Positions 8,595-16,462 of a DNA stretch of 64,000 nucleotides are shown one piece after another (the first letter of the stretch is position 1; each line of letters opens with the position of its first letter). The translations under genes were made by a program, and so were the position numbers. The DNA is taken from NCBI GenBank assembly GCA_035378985.1, contig DAOSUR010000004.1, forward strand, positions 118,306 through 182,305, written 5' to 3'. Source of the stretch: Anaerohalosphaeraceae bacterium. GTDB lineage: Bacteria > Planctomycetota > Phycisphaerae > Sedimentisphaerales > Anaerohalosphaeraceae. Under the pieces are notes generated by a model. The model searched no databases. It was given only the letters and a program-made list of their open reading frames with translations, and was not told the DNA's origin.

Positions 8595-10144
8595 TGGTTG
8601 AATCGATGCATGAGCAGATTGTCATTGTAGATTTCGGCAGTCAGTATGTTCAGCTGATTGCCCGTCGGGTGCGGGAGCATAAGGTTTATTCGGAGATTGT
8701 CCAGCCGAGTCTGCCGCTGGAGAAGATTCTGCGTCCGGGTCTGAAGGGGATTATCCTTTCGGGGGGGCCGGCCAGCGTCTATGCCCCGAATGCTCCGATG
8801 TGCGACCGTCGGCTGTTTGAGGCGGGCGTGCCGATTTTGGGGATTTGCTACGGGATGCAGGCAGGGTGCAAACTGCTGGGGGCGCAGGTCTCTTCGGCAC
8901 CGGCCCGCGAGTACGGACGCACGGCCCTGAGAATCCTCTGTCCGGATGACTTGTTTCGGGGGCTTCCGGAGCATACAACCGTCTGGATGAGCCACGGCGA
9001 CCAGGTGCAGCAGCTTCCGGATGACTTTATCCCGCTGGCCGAGACGCCGACCTGTCCTGTTGCGGCGGTTCGCCACAAAAACGGGCGGTTCTGGGGGGTT
9101 CAGTTTCATCCGGAAGTGACGCATACGCCGCGCGGACAGGAAATTATCCGAAACTTCCTGTATGACATCTGCGGCTGCCGGGGCGACTGGCAGGTGAGCG
9201 ATTTTGTCCAGGAGGCGATTGAGGCCGTCCGTCGAAAAGTGGGCTCCTCGAGGGTGATTTGCGGCCTGTCGGGCGGGGTCGATTCGGCGGTGACGGCGAC
9301 CCTGCTGCACAAGGCCATAGGCGACCAGCTGGTCTGCATCTTTGTCGATAACGGACTGCTGCGGAAAAACGAGCGGGAAGGCGTTGTGGCGACCTTCCGC
9401 AACCATTTTCATATTGACCTGCGGGTGGTGGACTGGGGAAAGCAGTTTCTGGCGAAGCTGGCCGGTGTGACGGACCCGCAGCAGAAGCGCAAAATCATTG
9501 GAGCAGAGTTTATTGAGGCATTCAAATCTGAGGCCGCCAAAATCCCGGATGCACATTTTCTTGCACAAGGGACGCTGTATCCGGATGTGATTGAATCGGG
9601 CAAAAAGGACGGCAATCTGGCGGCAAATATCAAGCTGCATCACAATGTCGGCGGGCTGCCGGAGCAGCTGGGGTTTGAACTGGTTGAACCGCTGCGGGAT
9701 TTGTTCAAGGATGAGGTGCGGCTGGTTGGAGAGTATCTGGGGCTGCCGGAGGAGATGGTCTGGCGGCACCCATTCCCCGGACCGGGACTGGCGGTGCGGA
9801 TTATCGGCGAGGTAACCGAGCCGAAGCTGGCTATTCTGCGGGAGGCGGACGATATTCTGATTGAGGAAATCAAAGCGGCGGGACTCTATCGGAGCGTCAG
9901 CCAAACGCTGGCGGTCCTGCTGCCGATCGGGACGGTCGGCGTGATGGGGGACGAACGCAGCTACGAGCATGTGATTGCCATTCGTTCGGTGGATACAACG
10001 GACTTTATGACGGCGGATTTCTCGCGGATTCCTTATGAGGTACTCGGCCGGATTGCCAACCGGATTATCAATGAAGTGCGCGGGGTCAATCGCGTAGTGT
10101 ATGACATTTCGAGCAAGCCGCCGGCGACAATTGAGTGGGAGTAA
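8594..10144 (+). CDS. guaA: GMP synthase (glutamine-hydrolysing)
   Basis: 516 residues; converts XMP to GMP using glutamine and ATP. The N-terminal class I amidotransferase domain (about 8-200) has the nucleophile elbow GICYGMQ and the histidine motif GVQFHPEVTHT. The ATP-pyrophosphatase domain has the P-loop GLSGGVDSAV (about 228-237) and the C-terminal dimerisation domain has HPFPGPGLAVR, ending DISSKPPATIEWE as is usual. The annotated ATG overlaps the guaB stop. An in-frame ATG at 8606 gives MHEQIVIVDFGSQ and could equally be the start. It completes the guanine branch begun by guaB. Confidence 0.98.
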   Translation: MVESMHEQIVIVDFGSQYVQLIARRVREHKVYSEIVQPSLPLEKILRPGLKGIILSGGPASVYAPNAPMCDRRLFEAGVPILGICYGMQAGCKLLGAQVSSAPAREYGRTALRILCPDDLFRGLPEHTTVWMSHGDQVQQLPDDFIPLAETPTCPVAAVRHKNGRFWGVQFHPEVTHTPRGQEIIRNFLYDICGCRGDWQVSDFVQEAIEAVRRKVGSSRVICGLSGGVDSAVTATLLHKAIGDQLVCIFVDNGLLRKNEREGVVATFRNHFHIDLRVVDWGKQFLAKLAGVTDPQQKRKIIGAEFIEAFKSEAAKIPDAHFLAQGTLYPDVIESGKKDGNLAANIKLHHNVGGLPEQLGFELVEPLRDLFKDEVRLVGEYLGLPEEMVWRHPFPGPGLAVRIIGEVTEPKLAILREADDILIEEIKAAGLYRSVSQTLAVLLPIGTVGVMGDERSYEHVIAIRSVDTTDFMTADFSRIPYEVLGRIANRIINEVRGVNRVVYDISSKPPATIEWE

Positions 10145-10156
10145 GGGGAAAACAAA

Positions 10157-11140
10157 ATGGCAAACAGCTGGTTTAGGGCACTTGGGGGGCTGGTGGTGCC
10201 GGCAGTGATGGTCCTAAGCTCGGCGGGACGAGCGGAGACCTTTACGATTTATGCTGAAAACGACAGCCGATATCTGAAACCCAATCACAACACCGACCGC
10301 CATTACACCAACGGGTTTAAACTGGTATACGGCTTCAAGCCGAGCTGGCAGTGGCTGGAAGGGTACGGACAGATGGATGTGCCTTTCTTTCCGACTCCTC
10401 AGGGGCCTGTTGAGACAGCGGCCGGCATCTTTTTGGGCCAGAATATCTATACCCCCGATTATGTGGATGAACCCGCTCGACGGCGGCTGAAGGATATGCG
10501 GTTTGCCGGATGGCTTTACAGCGGTCTTTTTGTTCAGCGGGCTAATGAACAGGTTCTGGACCAGGCGGAATTGAGCTTGGGCGTCATTGGGCCTTCTGCC
10601 AAAGGACGCCAGATTCAGACCTGTGTTCACGAAGCGATGCATTCCGGAAAACCAATCGGCTGGGACAGCCAGCTGGGAGACCGTCCGGCGGTGGATTTTT
10701 CCTGGTACCGCAAACATCGCTTGCAGGGGACGTTTTGGAAGCCGTCCGAAAAGATAGATTTTCTTTCGGAGTATGGGTTTACGGCAGGTTCGGTCTTTTG
10801 TCATCTGCAGGCAAGCGTAATCGGCCGGTTTGGATTTTGGGAATTGCCGAAGGATTGGGGGCCGGACCGGCTGGAATTGCCTGCCGGAGCCGTAACTGAG
10901 GCATTCCGTAAGGAAAAAGCGGGGTACTTCTTTATTCGGGTTGGCGGAAGGGCCGTCGGATATAACCAGTTTTTGACGGATTTGGATCCGGAACCGTTTG
11001 TCGGGCACCTTCAGGTGGGCTGTGTCATTCAACTCTGTTCGTTGGAACTGGGATACTCGCAGACCTATCTGACTCAGGAATATAAGGAACAAAATTATTT
11101 CGACAGCTACGGGGCTCTGACCGTAAAATGGGATTTTTAG
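10157..11140 (+). CDS. LpxR-like lipid A 3'-O-deacylase family outer-membrane protein (DUF2219)
   Basis: 327 residues with a signal peptide (about 1-26, ending near SAGRAE) and a predicted outer-membrane beta-barrel. LpxR removes the 3'-acyloxyacyl chain of lipid A. Family landmarks are the AENDS motif (about 33-37), TDRHYTNG (about 46-53), FLGQNIYTP, and the active-site region VHEAMHSGKPIGWDSQL (about 157-172) with a conserved histidine. AAGGGG precedes the ATG by about seven bases. The gene sits 12 bases after guaA but has no metabolic link to it. Presence implies an LPS-bearing outer membrane. Enzymatic activity is inferred from family. Confidence 0.8.
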   Translation: MANSWFRALGGLVVPAVMVLSSAGRAETFTIYAENDSRYLKPNHNTDRHYTNGFKLVYGFKPSWQWLEGYGQMDVPFFPTPQGPVETAAGIFLGQNIYTPDYVDEPARRRLKDMRFAGWLYSGLFVQRANEQVLDQAELSLGVIGPSAKGRQIQTCVHEAMHSGKPIGWDSQLGDRPAVDFSWYRKHRLQGTFWKPSEKIDFLSEYGFTAGSVFCHLQASVIGRFGFWELPKDWGPDRLELPAGAVTEAFRKEKAGYFFIRVGGRAVGYNQFLTDLDPEPFVGHLQVGCVIQLCSLELGYSQTYLTQEYKEQNYFDSYGALTVKWDF

Positions 11141-11207
11141 AGGGGGAGAATCTGTTTCTAGGGGAATCAGCAGGTTTTATAAAGACCTATAAAAGCGATA
11201 TTTGTGG

Positions 11208-11235
11208 TTGAACTTTTTCTGAAAATGTGTATATT
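11208..11235 (+). promoter_or_regulatory. Probable promoter of the thrS-infC operon
   Basis: TTGAAC (11208-11213), a 16-base spacer, then TATATT (11230-11235) preceded by TGTG. It lies about 50 bases upstream of the thrS start in an AT-rich gap, as expected for a strong housekeeping promoter. Confidence 0.45.
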
Positions 11236-11288
11236 TTTTGAAGATTGTCGATAATAAAAAAGAAGATTCATTCAGGATGAAAGGATAA

Positions 11289-13214
11289 ATGGCAAAACTG
11301 ACACTCCCGGATGGGAAAGTGCTGGAAGCGGCCGACGGAATACGAGCCGAACAGGCGGTTGAACTTATTGGACCAGGGCTGGCCAAAGCCGCTCTGGCTG
11401 TCAAAATAAACGGAAAACTTTCCGATTTGTCTGTCCCTTTGCAGGGGGATGTTTCCTTTGAAGTGCTCACAGCCCGCCAGCCGGAAGGACTGGAGGTAAT
11501 GCGGCATAGTTGTGCGCATATTATGGCGGAGGCAATCTGCCGGATTTGGCCGAAGGCCAAACTGGTTTACGGGCCGACGGTTGCCGACGGGTTTTATTAC
11601 GATATTGACCTGGATGAGCCGATTCGTCCGGAGGACTTTGAGAAAATCGAAGAGGAGATGCGGAAAATCATCCAATCCAATCAGCCCTTCATTCGGATTG
11701 AGATGAGCCGACAGGAGGCCCTCCGGAAAATGGCCCATGACCCATATAAACTGGATAACATCCAGCGGGCCAGCGGGGATGTTATCAGTTTTTACCGGCA
11801 CGGCGACAGCAATTTTGAAGACCTTTGCCGGGGGCCGCATATTCCGAGAACCGGCTGTATCGACCCGAAGGCCTTTAAGATTATGAGTGTGGCCGGCGCC
11901 TATTGGCACGGAGATGCCAGCCAGAAGATGCTTCAGCGGGTCTATGGAACCGTCTGGCCGACCAAGAAGGAGCTGGATGCCTATCTCGAACGGCTCGAAG
12001 AAGCCAAAAAGCGGGACCATCGGCTTATTGGAAAGCAGATGGAACTGTTCAGCTTCCACGAAGAAGGGCCGGGATTTGCTTTTCTGCATCCGAAGGGGAT
12101 GATTATCTGGAACGAAATCATCGACTTCTGGCGGCAGGTGCACCGACGGTACAAATATGTGGAGGTCAAGACTCCGATTATTCTCAATGAGTCGCTCTGG
12201 CACCGCAGCGGTCACTGGGACCATTACAAAGAGAATATATATTTTACTTCCGTGGACGGGGTCAATTACGCTATCAAGCCGATGAATTGCCCGGGCGGGC
12301 TTTTGATTTACAATTCGAGGAAGCATTCGTATCGGGAGTTTCCGATGCGGGTGGCGGAGTTGGGGCTGGTTCACCGCTACGAGGCCAGCGGGCAGATGCA
12401 CGGGCTGGTGCGGGTGCGGCAGTTTACGCAGGATGATGCCCATATTTTCTGTACCCCCGAGCAGATTGAAAGCGAAATTATCGGCGTGATTAATCTGGTG
12501 CAGGAGATTTACTCGACCTTCGGGTTTGAGGATTATCATATTGAGCTGTCCACCAAGCCGGAAAAGCATATCGGCTCAGATGAAATCTGGGAGCTGGCGA
12601 CGAATGCGCTGGCCGGAGCCCTGAAGCACAAAGGGCTGGTCTTTCAGATAAACGAAGGTGATGGGGCGTTTTACGGGCCGAAGATTGATTTTCATATCAA
12701 TGACTGTTTGGGACGCTCCTGGCAGCTGGGGACAATTCAGCTGGATTTTTCGATGCCGCAGCGGTTCAATCTGGTCTATTCCGACCGGGATAATACCGAG
12801 AAAACACCTGTGATGATTCATCGGGCGATTTTGGGGTCGCTGGAGCGTTTTTTGGGGATTCTGATTGAACATTACGGCGGACATTTTCCGGTCTGGCTGG
12901 CTCCAGAGCAGGTGCGGGTTTTGTCCATCAGCGAAAAAACAAATGCCTATGCCGAGCAGGTGCAGCGGCGGCTGGAAGAAGCGGGGATTCGCTGTTCGGC
13001 GGACCTGACGGATGACAAGATTGGGGCCAAAATCGCCCGGGCTCATTCCGACCGGATTCCGTATATGGCGGTGATCGGCCCGAAGGAAGAGGAGACGGGC
13101 ACGCTGACCGTTCGGCTTCGCCAGTCCAAAGAAAGCTGTTCAATGAATGTAGAAGCATTTCTATCCGGCGTGCAGGAAAAAATCCGCAGCCGTTCTTTGT
13201 CGTTGACGTTATGA
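11289..13214 (+). CDS. thrS: Threonyl-tRNA synthetase
   Basis: 641 residues; charges tRNA-Thr. Domains in order: TGS (1-60), editing domain with HSCAHIMAEA (H73 and H77 of the HxxxH motif), class II catalytic core with NCPGG supplying the zinc cysteine, motif 2 HRYEASGQMHGLVRVRQFTQDD, motif 3 HRAILGSLERFLGI, and the C-terminal anticodon-binding domain with LSISEKTNAYA. Start chosen at ATG 11289 with AAAGGATAA in front. First gene of a translation cluster (thrS-infC-rpmI-rplT-pheS), the classic bacterial order. The stop codon lies in ATGA. Confidence 0.98.
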   Translation: MAKLTLPDGKVLEAADGIRAEQAVELIGPGLAKAALAVKINGKLSDLSVPLQGDVSFEVLTARQPEGLEVMRHSCAHIMAEAICRIWPKAKLVYGPTVADGFYYDIDLDEPIRPEDFEKIEEEMRKIIQSNQPFIRIEMSRQEALRKMAHDPYKLDNIQRASGDVISFYRHGDSNFEDLCRGPHIPRTGCIDPKAFKIMSVAGAYWHGDASQKMLQRVYGTVWPTKKELDAYLERLEEAKKRDHRLIGKQMELFSFHEEGPGFAFLHPKGMIIWNEIIDFWRQVHRRYKYVEVKTPIILNESLWHRSGHWDHYKENIYFTSVDGVNYAIKPMNCPGGLLIYNSRKHSYREFPMRVAELGLVHRYEASGQMHGLVRVRQFTQDDAHIFCTPEQIESEIIGVINLVQEIYSTFGFEDYHIELSTKPEKHIGSDEIWELATNALAGALKHKGLVFQINEGDGAFYGPKIDFHINDCLGRSWQLGTIQLDFSMPQRFNLVYSDRDNTEKTPVMIHRAILGSLERFLGILIEHYGGHFPVWLAPEQVRVLSISEKTNAYAEQVQRRLEEAGIRCSADLTDDKIGAKIARAHSDRIPYMAVIGPKEEETGTLTVRLRQSKESCSMNVEAFLSGVQEKIRSRSLSLTL

Positions 13215-13259
13215 ACAGGTCAGAAACGGTTTCACAGACTTTTTGGAAAGGGAAACACT

Positions 13260-13781
13260 ATCACTAAAGAGATTAATTTCCGGATTAATGAGCGGATTCG
13301 GGTCAGCCCGGTTCGGCTGATCGATGAAAACAATCAACAGGTTGGGGTTGTGTCGATTGAGGAGGCCCGAAACCGGGCGATGGAAGCGGGACTGGATTTG
13401 GTGGAGGTGTCGCCGACGTCGAATCCGCCGGTTTGCCGAATTATGGATTACGGCAAATTTCTGTATCAGCAGAAACGCAAGGCCAAAGAAAGCCAGAAAA
13501 AACAGCATGTCGTCACGCTCAAGGAGATTCGGATTCGCCCGAAAATCGACGACCATGACCGCCAGATTAAGCTGGCCCAGGCCGTCAAGTTCTTCGAAAA
13601 GGGGCATAAAGTCCAGTTTACAATGCCGTTTCGCGGGCGGGAAATGGCCCATGTGGAGCAGGGCTACCAAATGATGGAGGAGATTGTGCAGGCCCTTCAG
13701 GAGGTTGCCAAGATTGAGCGGCCGGCGCAGATGCTGGGCAAGCGGATTACAATGGTGCTGGGGCCTGCCAAGGGCAGTTAG
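13260..13781 (+). CDS. infC: Translation initiation factor IF-3, apparent AUC start codon
   Basis: 173 residues; IF-3 binds the 30S subunit, prevents premature joining of 50S and checks start codon and initiator tRNA. N domain: INERIRVSPVRLIDENNQQ; linker KFLYQQKRKAKESQKKQ; C domain: KEIRIRPKIDDHDRQIKLAQ. The conserved INFRINERIRV begins only at codons after 13260, and no ATG, GTG, TTG or CTG exists in frame between the upstream TGA (13212) and that point. The ATC at 13260 has AGGGA six bases in front, so it is the best start. In E. coli infC starts at AUU and is autoregulated through start-codon discrimination. The same control is inferred here. Confidence 0.9.
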   Translation: MTKEINFRINERIRVSPVRLIDENNQQVGVVSIEEARNRAMEAGLDLVEVSPTSNPPVCRIMDYGKFLYQQKRKAKESQKKQHVVTLKEIRIRPKIDDHDRQIKLAQAVKFFEKGHKVQFTMPFRGREMAHVEQGYQMMEEIVQALQEVAKIERPAQMLGKRITMVLGPAKGS

Positions 13782-13819
13782 ACCTGGGGAAAAATCTTGG
13801 TTCTTTTGTCATTTTTGGG

Positions 13820-13848
13820 TTGACGAATCTGTCGGCCGAAGATAAACT
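13820..13848 (+). promoter_or_regulatory. Probable internal promoter ahead of rpmI-rplT
   Basis: TTGACG (13820-13825), exactly 17 bases, then TAAACT (13843-13848), in the 112-base gap between infC and rpmI. It could allow the two ribosomal proteins to be made in excess of IF-3. Confidence 0.5.
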
Positions 13849-13893
13849 TCTTACCTCTTATTTTTCGAAAAATGTTTTTGAGGGACAGACTCG

Positions 13894-14088
13894 ATGCCAA
13901 AGTTGAAAACACATAAAGGACTTGCCAAGCGGGTGAAGATAACCGGAACCGGAAAGGTGAAGCGCAAACGCTGCGGCGGCGGGCACTTGCTCAGTGACAA
14001 GAGCGCCAAGCGGCGGCGGCGTTTCGGTTCAACCACTCTGGTTAAGGGCGTTCGCGCCAAGAAAATCCGGGTTCTGCTCGGGCAGTAA
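13894..14088 (+). CDS. rpmI: 50S ribosomal protein bL35
   Basis: 64 residues, highly basic, of normal length for bL35. Opens MPKLKTHKGLAKRVKITGTG and has the usual GHLLSDKSAKRRRRF stretch. It binds 23S rRNA in the large subunit. The start is fixed by the conserved MPKLKTHK. Placed between infC and rplT, as in most bacteria. Confidence 0.98.
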   Translation: MPKLKTHKGLAKRVKITGTGKVKRKRCGGGHLLSDKSAKRRRRFGSTTLVKGVRAKKIRVLLGQ

Positions 14089-14178
14089 GTTAGAGAAAGA
14101 CAAGTCGATTCCGCCTGCTTCCCGGCTTCATCAGCTGCCGCAGCGGGCGCAAGAAACGGAAACGAAAGGAAAGCTGGT

Positions 14179-14532
14179 ATGCCGAGAGTACGTCGCGGCG
14201 CTGCACGGCGCCAAGCCAAAAAGAGGATTTTTCAGGTCGTTAAGGGACATCGCGGTCCGGATGGCAAGCTGCTGCGTCTGGCCAAAGAAGCCGCTGTTCG
14301 GGCCAACGTGAACGCCCGAATCGGAAGAAAGCAGAAAAAGAGGACCTATCGGGGGCTGTGGATTATTCGGCTCAGTGCCGCCTGCCGGCAGCGCGGAATC
14401 AGCTACAGCCATTTCATCAACGGCTGCAAGAAGGCCGGAATCGGGCTGAACCGCAAGATGCTCAGCGAGCTGGCCATTGCCGACCCGACCGCTTTTGACC
14501 AGATTGTGGAAAAAGCCAAAGCCGCCCTGTAG
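14179..14532 (+). CDS. rplT: 50S ribosomal protein bL20
   Basis: 117 residues, the usual length. Begins MPRVRRGAARRQAKKRIFQ and contains the conserved RKQKKRTYRGLWIIRLSAAC and SHFINGCKKAGIGLNRKML. It is needed for early 50S assembly and in other bacteria represses the rpmI-rplT mRNA by binding its leader; I cannot confirm a leader structure here. AAAGGAAAG precedes the ATG. Nine bases separate it from pheS. Confidence 0.98.
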   Translation: MPRVRRGAARRQAKKRIFQVVKGHRGPDGKLLRLAKEAAVRANVNARIGRKQKKRTYRGLWIIRLSAACRQRGISYSHFINGCKKAGIGLNRKMLSELAIADPTAFDQIVEKAKAAL

Positions 14533-14541
14533 GGTTGGATT

Positions 14542-15528
14542 ATGCTCGAACAGTTCGAACAAATCGGCCGAGCGGCTCTGCAGGAGCTGGAGACGGTTTC
14601 AAGCGCCGAACAGCTGGAGGCCTTCCGCATCAAATATCTGGGCCGCAAGGGACAGGTAACCCTGATGCTCAGTCAGATTGGTGCACTGCCTGCAGAATTA
14701 AAAAAGCAGGGCGGGCAGCTGGCCAATCGAATTAAAAACGAGGTGACGGAAGCGTTCGAACGGAAAAAGAGCTCACTGGGCACTGTGCATCGGGGCGGGC
14801 CGATTCTCGATGTAACGCTGCCGGGCCTTCCGGTTCGACAGGGCAAGAGCCATATCATCTCTCAGACTATCAGCGAACTTCTGGAGATTTTCGGGCGGAT
14901 GGGGTTTGCGGTGGCTTATGGGCCGGAGGTCGAGGATGAATGGCATAATTTTATCGCCCTGAATATTCCGCCGGAGCATCCGGCCCGCGACCCGATGGAC
15001 AATTTTTACATTGATGACCGGCGGTTGCTTCGCAGTCAGACCTCGACGATTCAGATTCGGGTGATGGAGCGGCAGAAGCCCCCCATTCGGGTGGTTGCGC
15101 CGGGACGGGTGTATCGGCCGGATACGGTGGATGCCACGCATATGTTTATGTTCCATCAGCTGGAGGCCCTCGTGGTGGATGAAGGGGTCAGCATGGTGGA
15201 CCTGAAAAGTACAATTCATCAGTTTATTCAAATCTTTTTCGGAGCCGGCACGAAATGGCAGTTTCGGCCGAGTTTCTTTCCGTTTACGGAGCCCAGCTGC
15301 GAGGTGGATATCCTCTGGACGGACAAGGACGGCAGCGAACACTGGATGGAAATCGGCGGCTGCGGGATGGTCGATCCGAATGTCTTTGATGCGGTTGGAA
15401 TCGACAGCGAGAAATACACCGGCTGGGCGTTTGGATTCGGCATTGAGCGGCTGGCAATGAAAAAATTCGGCATTTCAGATATTCGGCTTCTGTTCGAAAA
15501 CGACATCCGCTTTCTGAATCAATTCTAA
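14542..15528 (+). CDS. pheS: Phenylalanyl-tRNA synthetase alpha subunit
   Basis: 328 residues, normal for the catalytic alpha subunit of the alpha2-beta2 enzyme. An N-terminal coiled coil (about 1-90) precedes the class II catalytic core with GPEVEDEWHNFIALNIP, DPMDNFYID, the motif 2 region and FRPSFFPFTEPSCEVD, then motif 3 GWAFGFGIERLAM near the end. The beta-subunit gene pheT, normally next, is absent: a minus-strand kinase gene overlaps the last four bases. pheT must therefore lie elsewhere in the genome. Confidence 0.97.
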   Translation: MLEQFEQIGRAALQELETVSSAEQLEAFRIKYLGRKGQVTLMLSQIGALPAELKKQGGQLANRIKNEVTEAFERKKSSLGTVHRGGPILDVTLPGLPVRQGKSHIISQTISELLEIFGRMGFAVAYGPEVEDEWHNFIALNIPPEHPARDPMDNFYIDDRRLLRSQTSTIQIRVMERQKPPIRVVAPGRVYRPDTVDATHMFMFHQLEALVVDEGVSMVDLKSTIHQFIQIFFGAGTKWQFRPSFFPFTEPSCEVDILWTDKDGSEHWMEIGGCGMVDPNVFDAVGIDSEKYTGWAFGFGIERLAMKKFGISDIRLLFENDIRFLNQF

Positions 15529-16262
15529 AGACAAGTACAATCAACTTTTTCAAACGGCTGCGGAGGCAGATACAGCCGCAAGAGGGAGATTTTTCCCTCT
15601 TGGACTGCCTCGATGTGCCCTTGGTGCTGAGAGAGAATTCGTGCTGCCAGCGGTAAATCCAATCCTGTCCCCCATTGGGCTCCTTTCGGTTCGGCGGGTT
15701 CAAAAAGATTGTTGGGATTTTCCGGCAGGCGGCCTTGCCAGGCAAAAGAGATAAGCCATTCCGGTGTCTGCGGCTGGGAACGGATTTCGACGGAGATTGA
15801 ATCGGTTTTCTGGTCCAGCAGAAAAATGAGAATGTGCCGAAACATCCGGCGGATTTTGTCCGGGTCCAGATAAGCGGCGGGCATGGGGCTATCGGTTTGC
15901 AGCGTAATGGCAGGGAGCTTTTCCTTCATCACATCGGGCAAATCCGCAACAGCCTCTTCCCAAAGTGTTTTCAGACTGCACGGGAGCGCTTCAATGGGAC
16001 GAATTCGGCTGTATTCGCACAAATCGAGGAGGGTCCGGCGAAGCCGCTCGAAATTGGGCACAAGCAAAGCGAGACTTTTTTCGAGGCCTTTGGAGTTGCC
16101 GGTTTGGGCGGCTGTATGGGCGATTTCGGCACTGCCGCCGACCATTTGAAGGATGTTTTTGATAAAGTGAGAGAGGGTTCTGATTGCCTCCCCTGTCTGT
16201 AGAAGGGTCTGTTCTTCTGTAATCCGGCCGGATTCAGGAGTAAAAGTTTCCGGTTTATTCAT
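15525..16262 (-). CDS. Small histidine kinase-like protein without sensor domain
   Basis: 245 residues. A HisKA-like helix holds LSHFIKNIL (candidate phospho-acceptor H32), followed by a degenerate ATPase domain: a weak N-box at about 130, and a G-box-like GTGLDLPLAARILSQHQG near 205 with terminal RLYLPP. No PAS, HAMP or transmembrane segment is present, so input probably comes from a partner protein. It overlaps the pheS stop by four bases (convergent) and is divergent from the secretion/pilus operon, with AGGA before the ATG. The N-box is hard to recognise, so kinase activity is uncertain; it may act as a scaffold. Confidence 0.7.
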   Translation of the reverse strand: MNKPETFTPESGRITEEQTLLQTGEAIRTLSHFIKNILQMVGGSAEIAHTAAQTGNSKGLEKSLALLVPNFERLRRTLLDLCEYSRIRPIEALPCSLKTLWEEAVADLPDVMKEKLPAITLQTDSPMPAAYLDPDKIRRMFRHILIFLLDQKTDSISVEIRSQPQTPEWLISFAWQGRLPENPNNLFEPAEPKGAQWGTGLDLPLAARILSQHQGHIEAVQEGKISLLRLYLPPQPFEKVDCTCL

Positions 16263-16285
16263 TATATATCCTAACGATAATATCC

Positions 16286-16314
16286 AGAATATTCCATTCC
16301 TGTTTTTTTTACAA
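16286..16314 (-). promoter_or_regulatory. Probable promoter of the small kinase gene
   Basis: On the minus strand TTGTAA (16309-16314), a 17-base spacer, then TATTCT (16286-16291). Predicted start of transcription is about 16 bases before the ATG at 16262. The 200-base gap up to the gspE-like start also contains the promoter for the plus-strand operon, which I cannot place. Confidence 0.45.
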
Positions 16315-16462
16315 CGTCATCATATCGGTTAAAAACCCATTTGGTTTTTGCAGAAATCTTTTTCCTGTGCGTAAAGCCGCGGACAATCGGCGGTTAAGCG
16401 GAGCGGTTATTCGGTCGAAAAGAATGTGGAAACGTTTTGATTGTCTGCGCGTGGAGTATCGA

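Noticed and set aside
7035..9970. Long minus-strand frames opposite guaB and guaA
   Set aside because: Composition-driven shadows of GC-rich third positions; both plus-strand genes are complete with all catalytic motifs.
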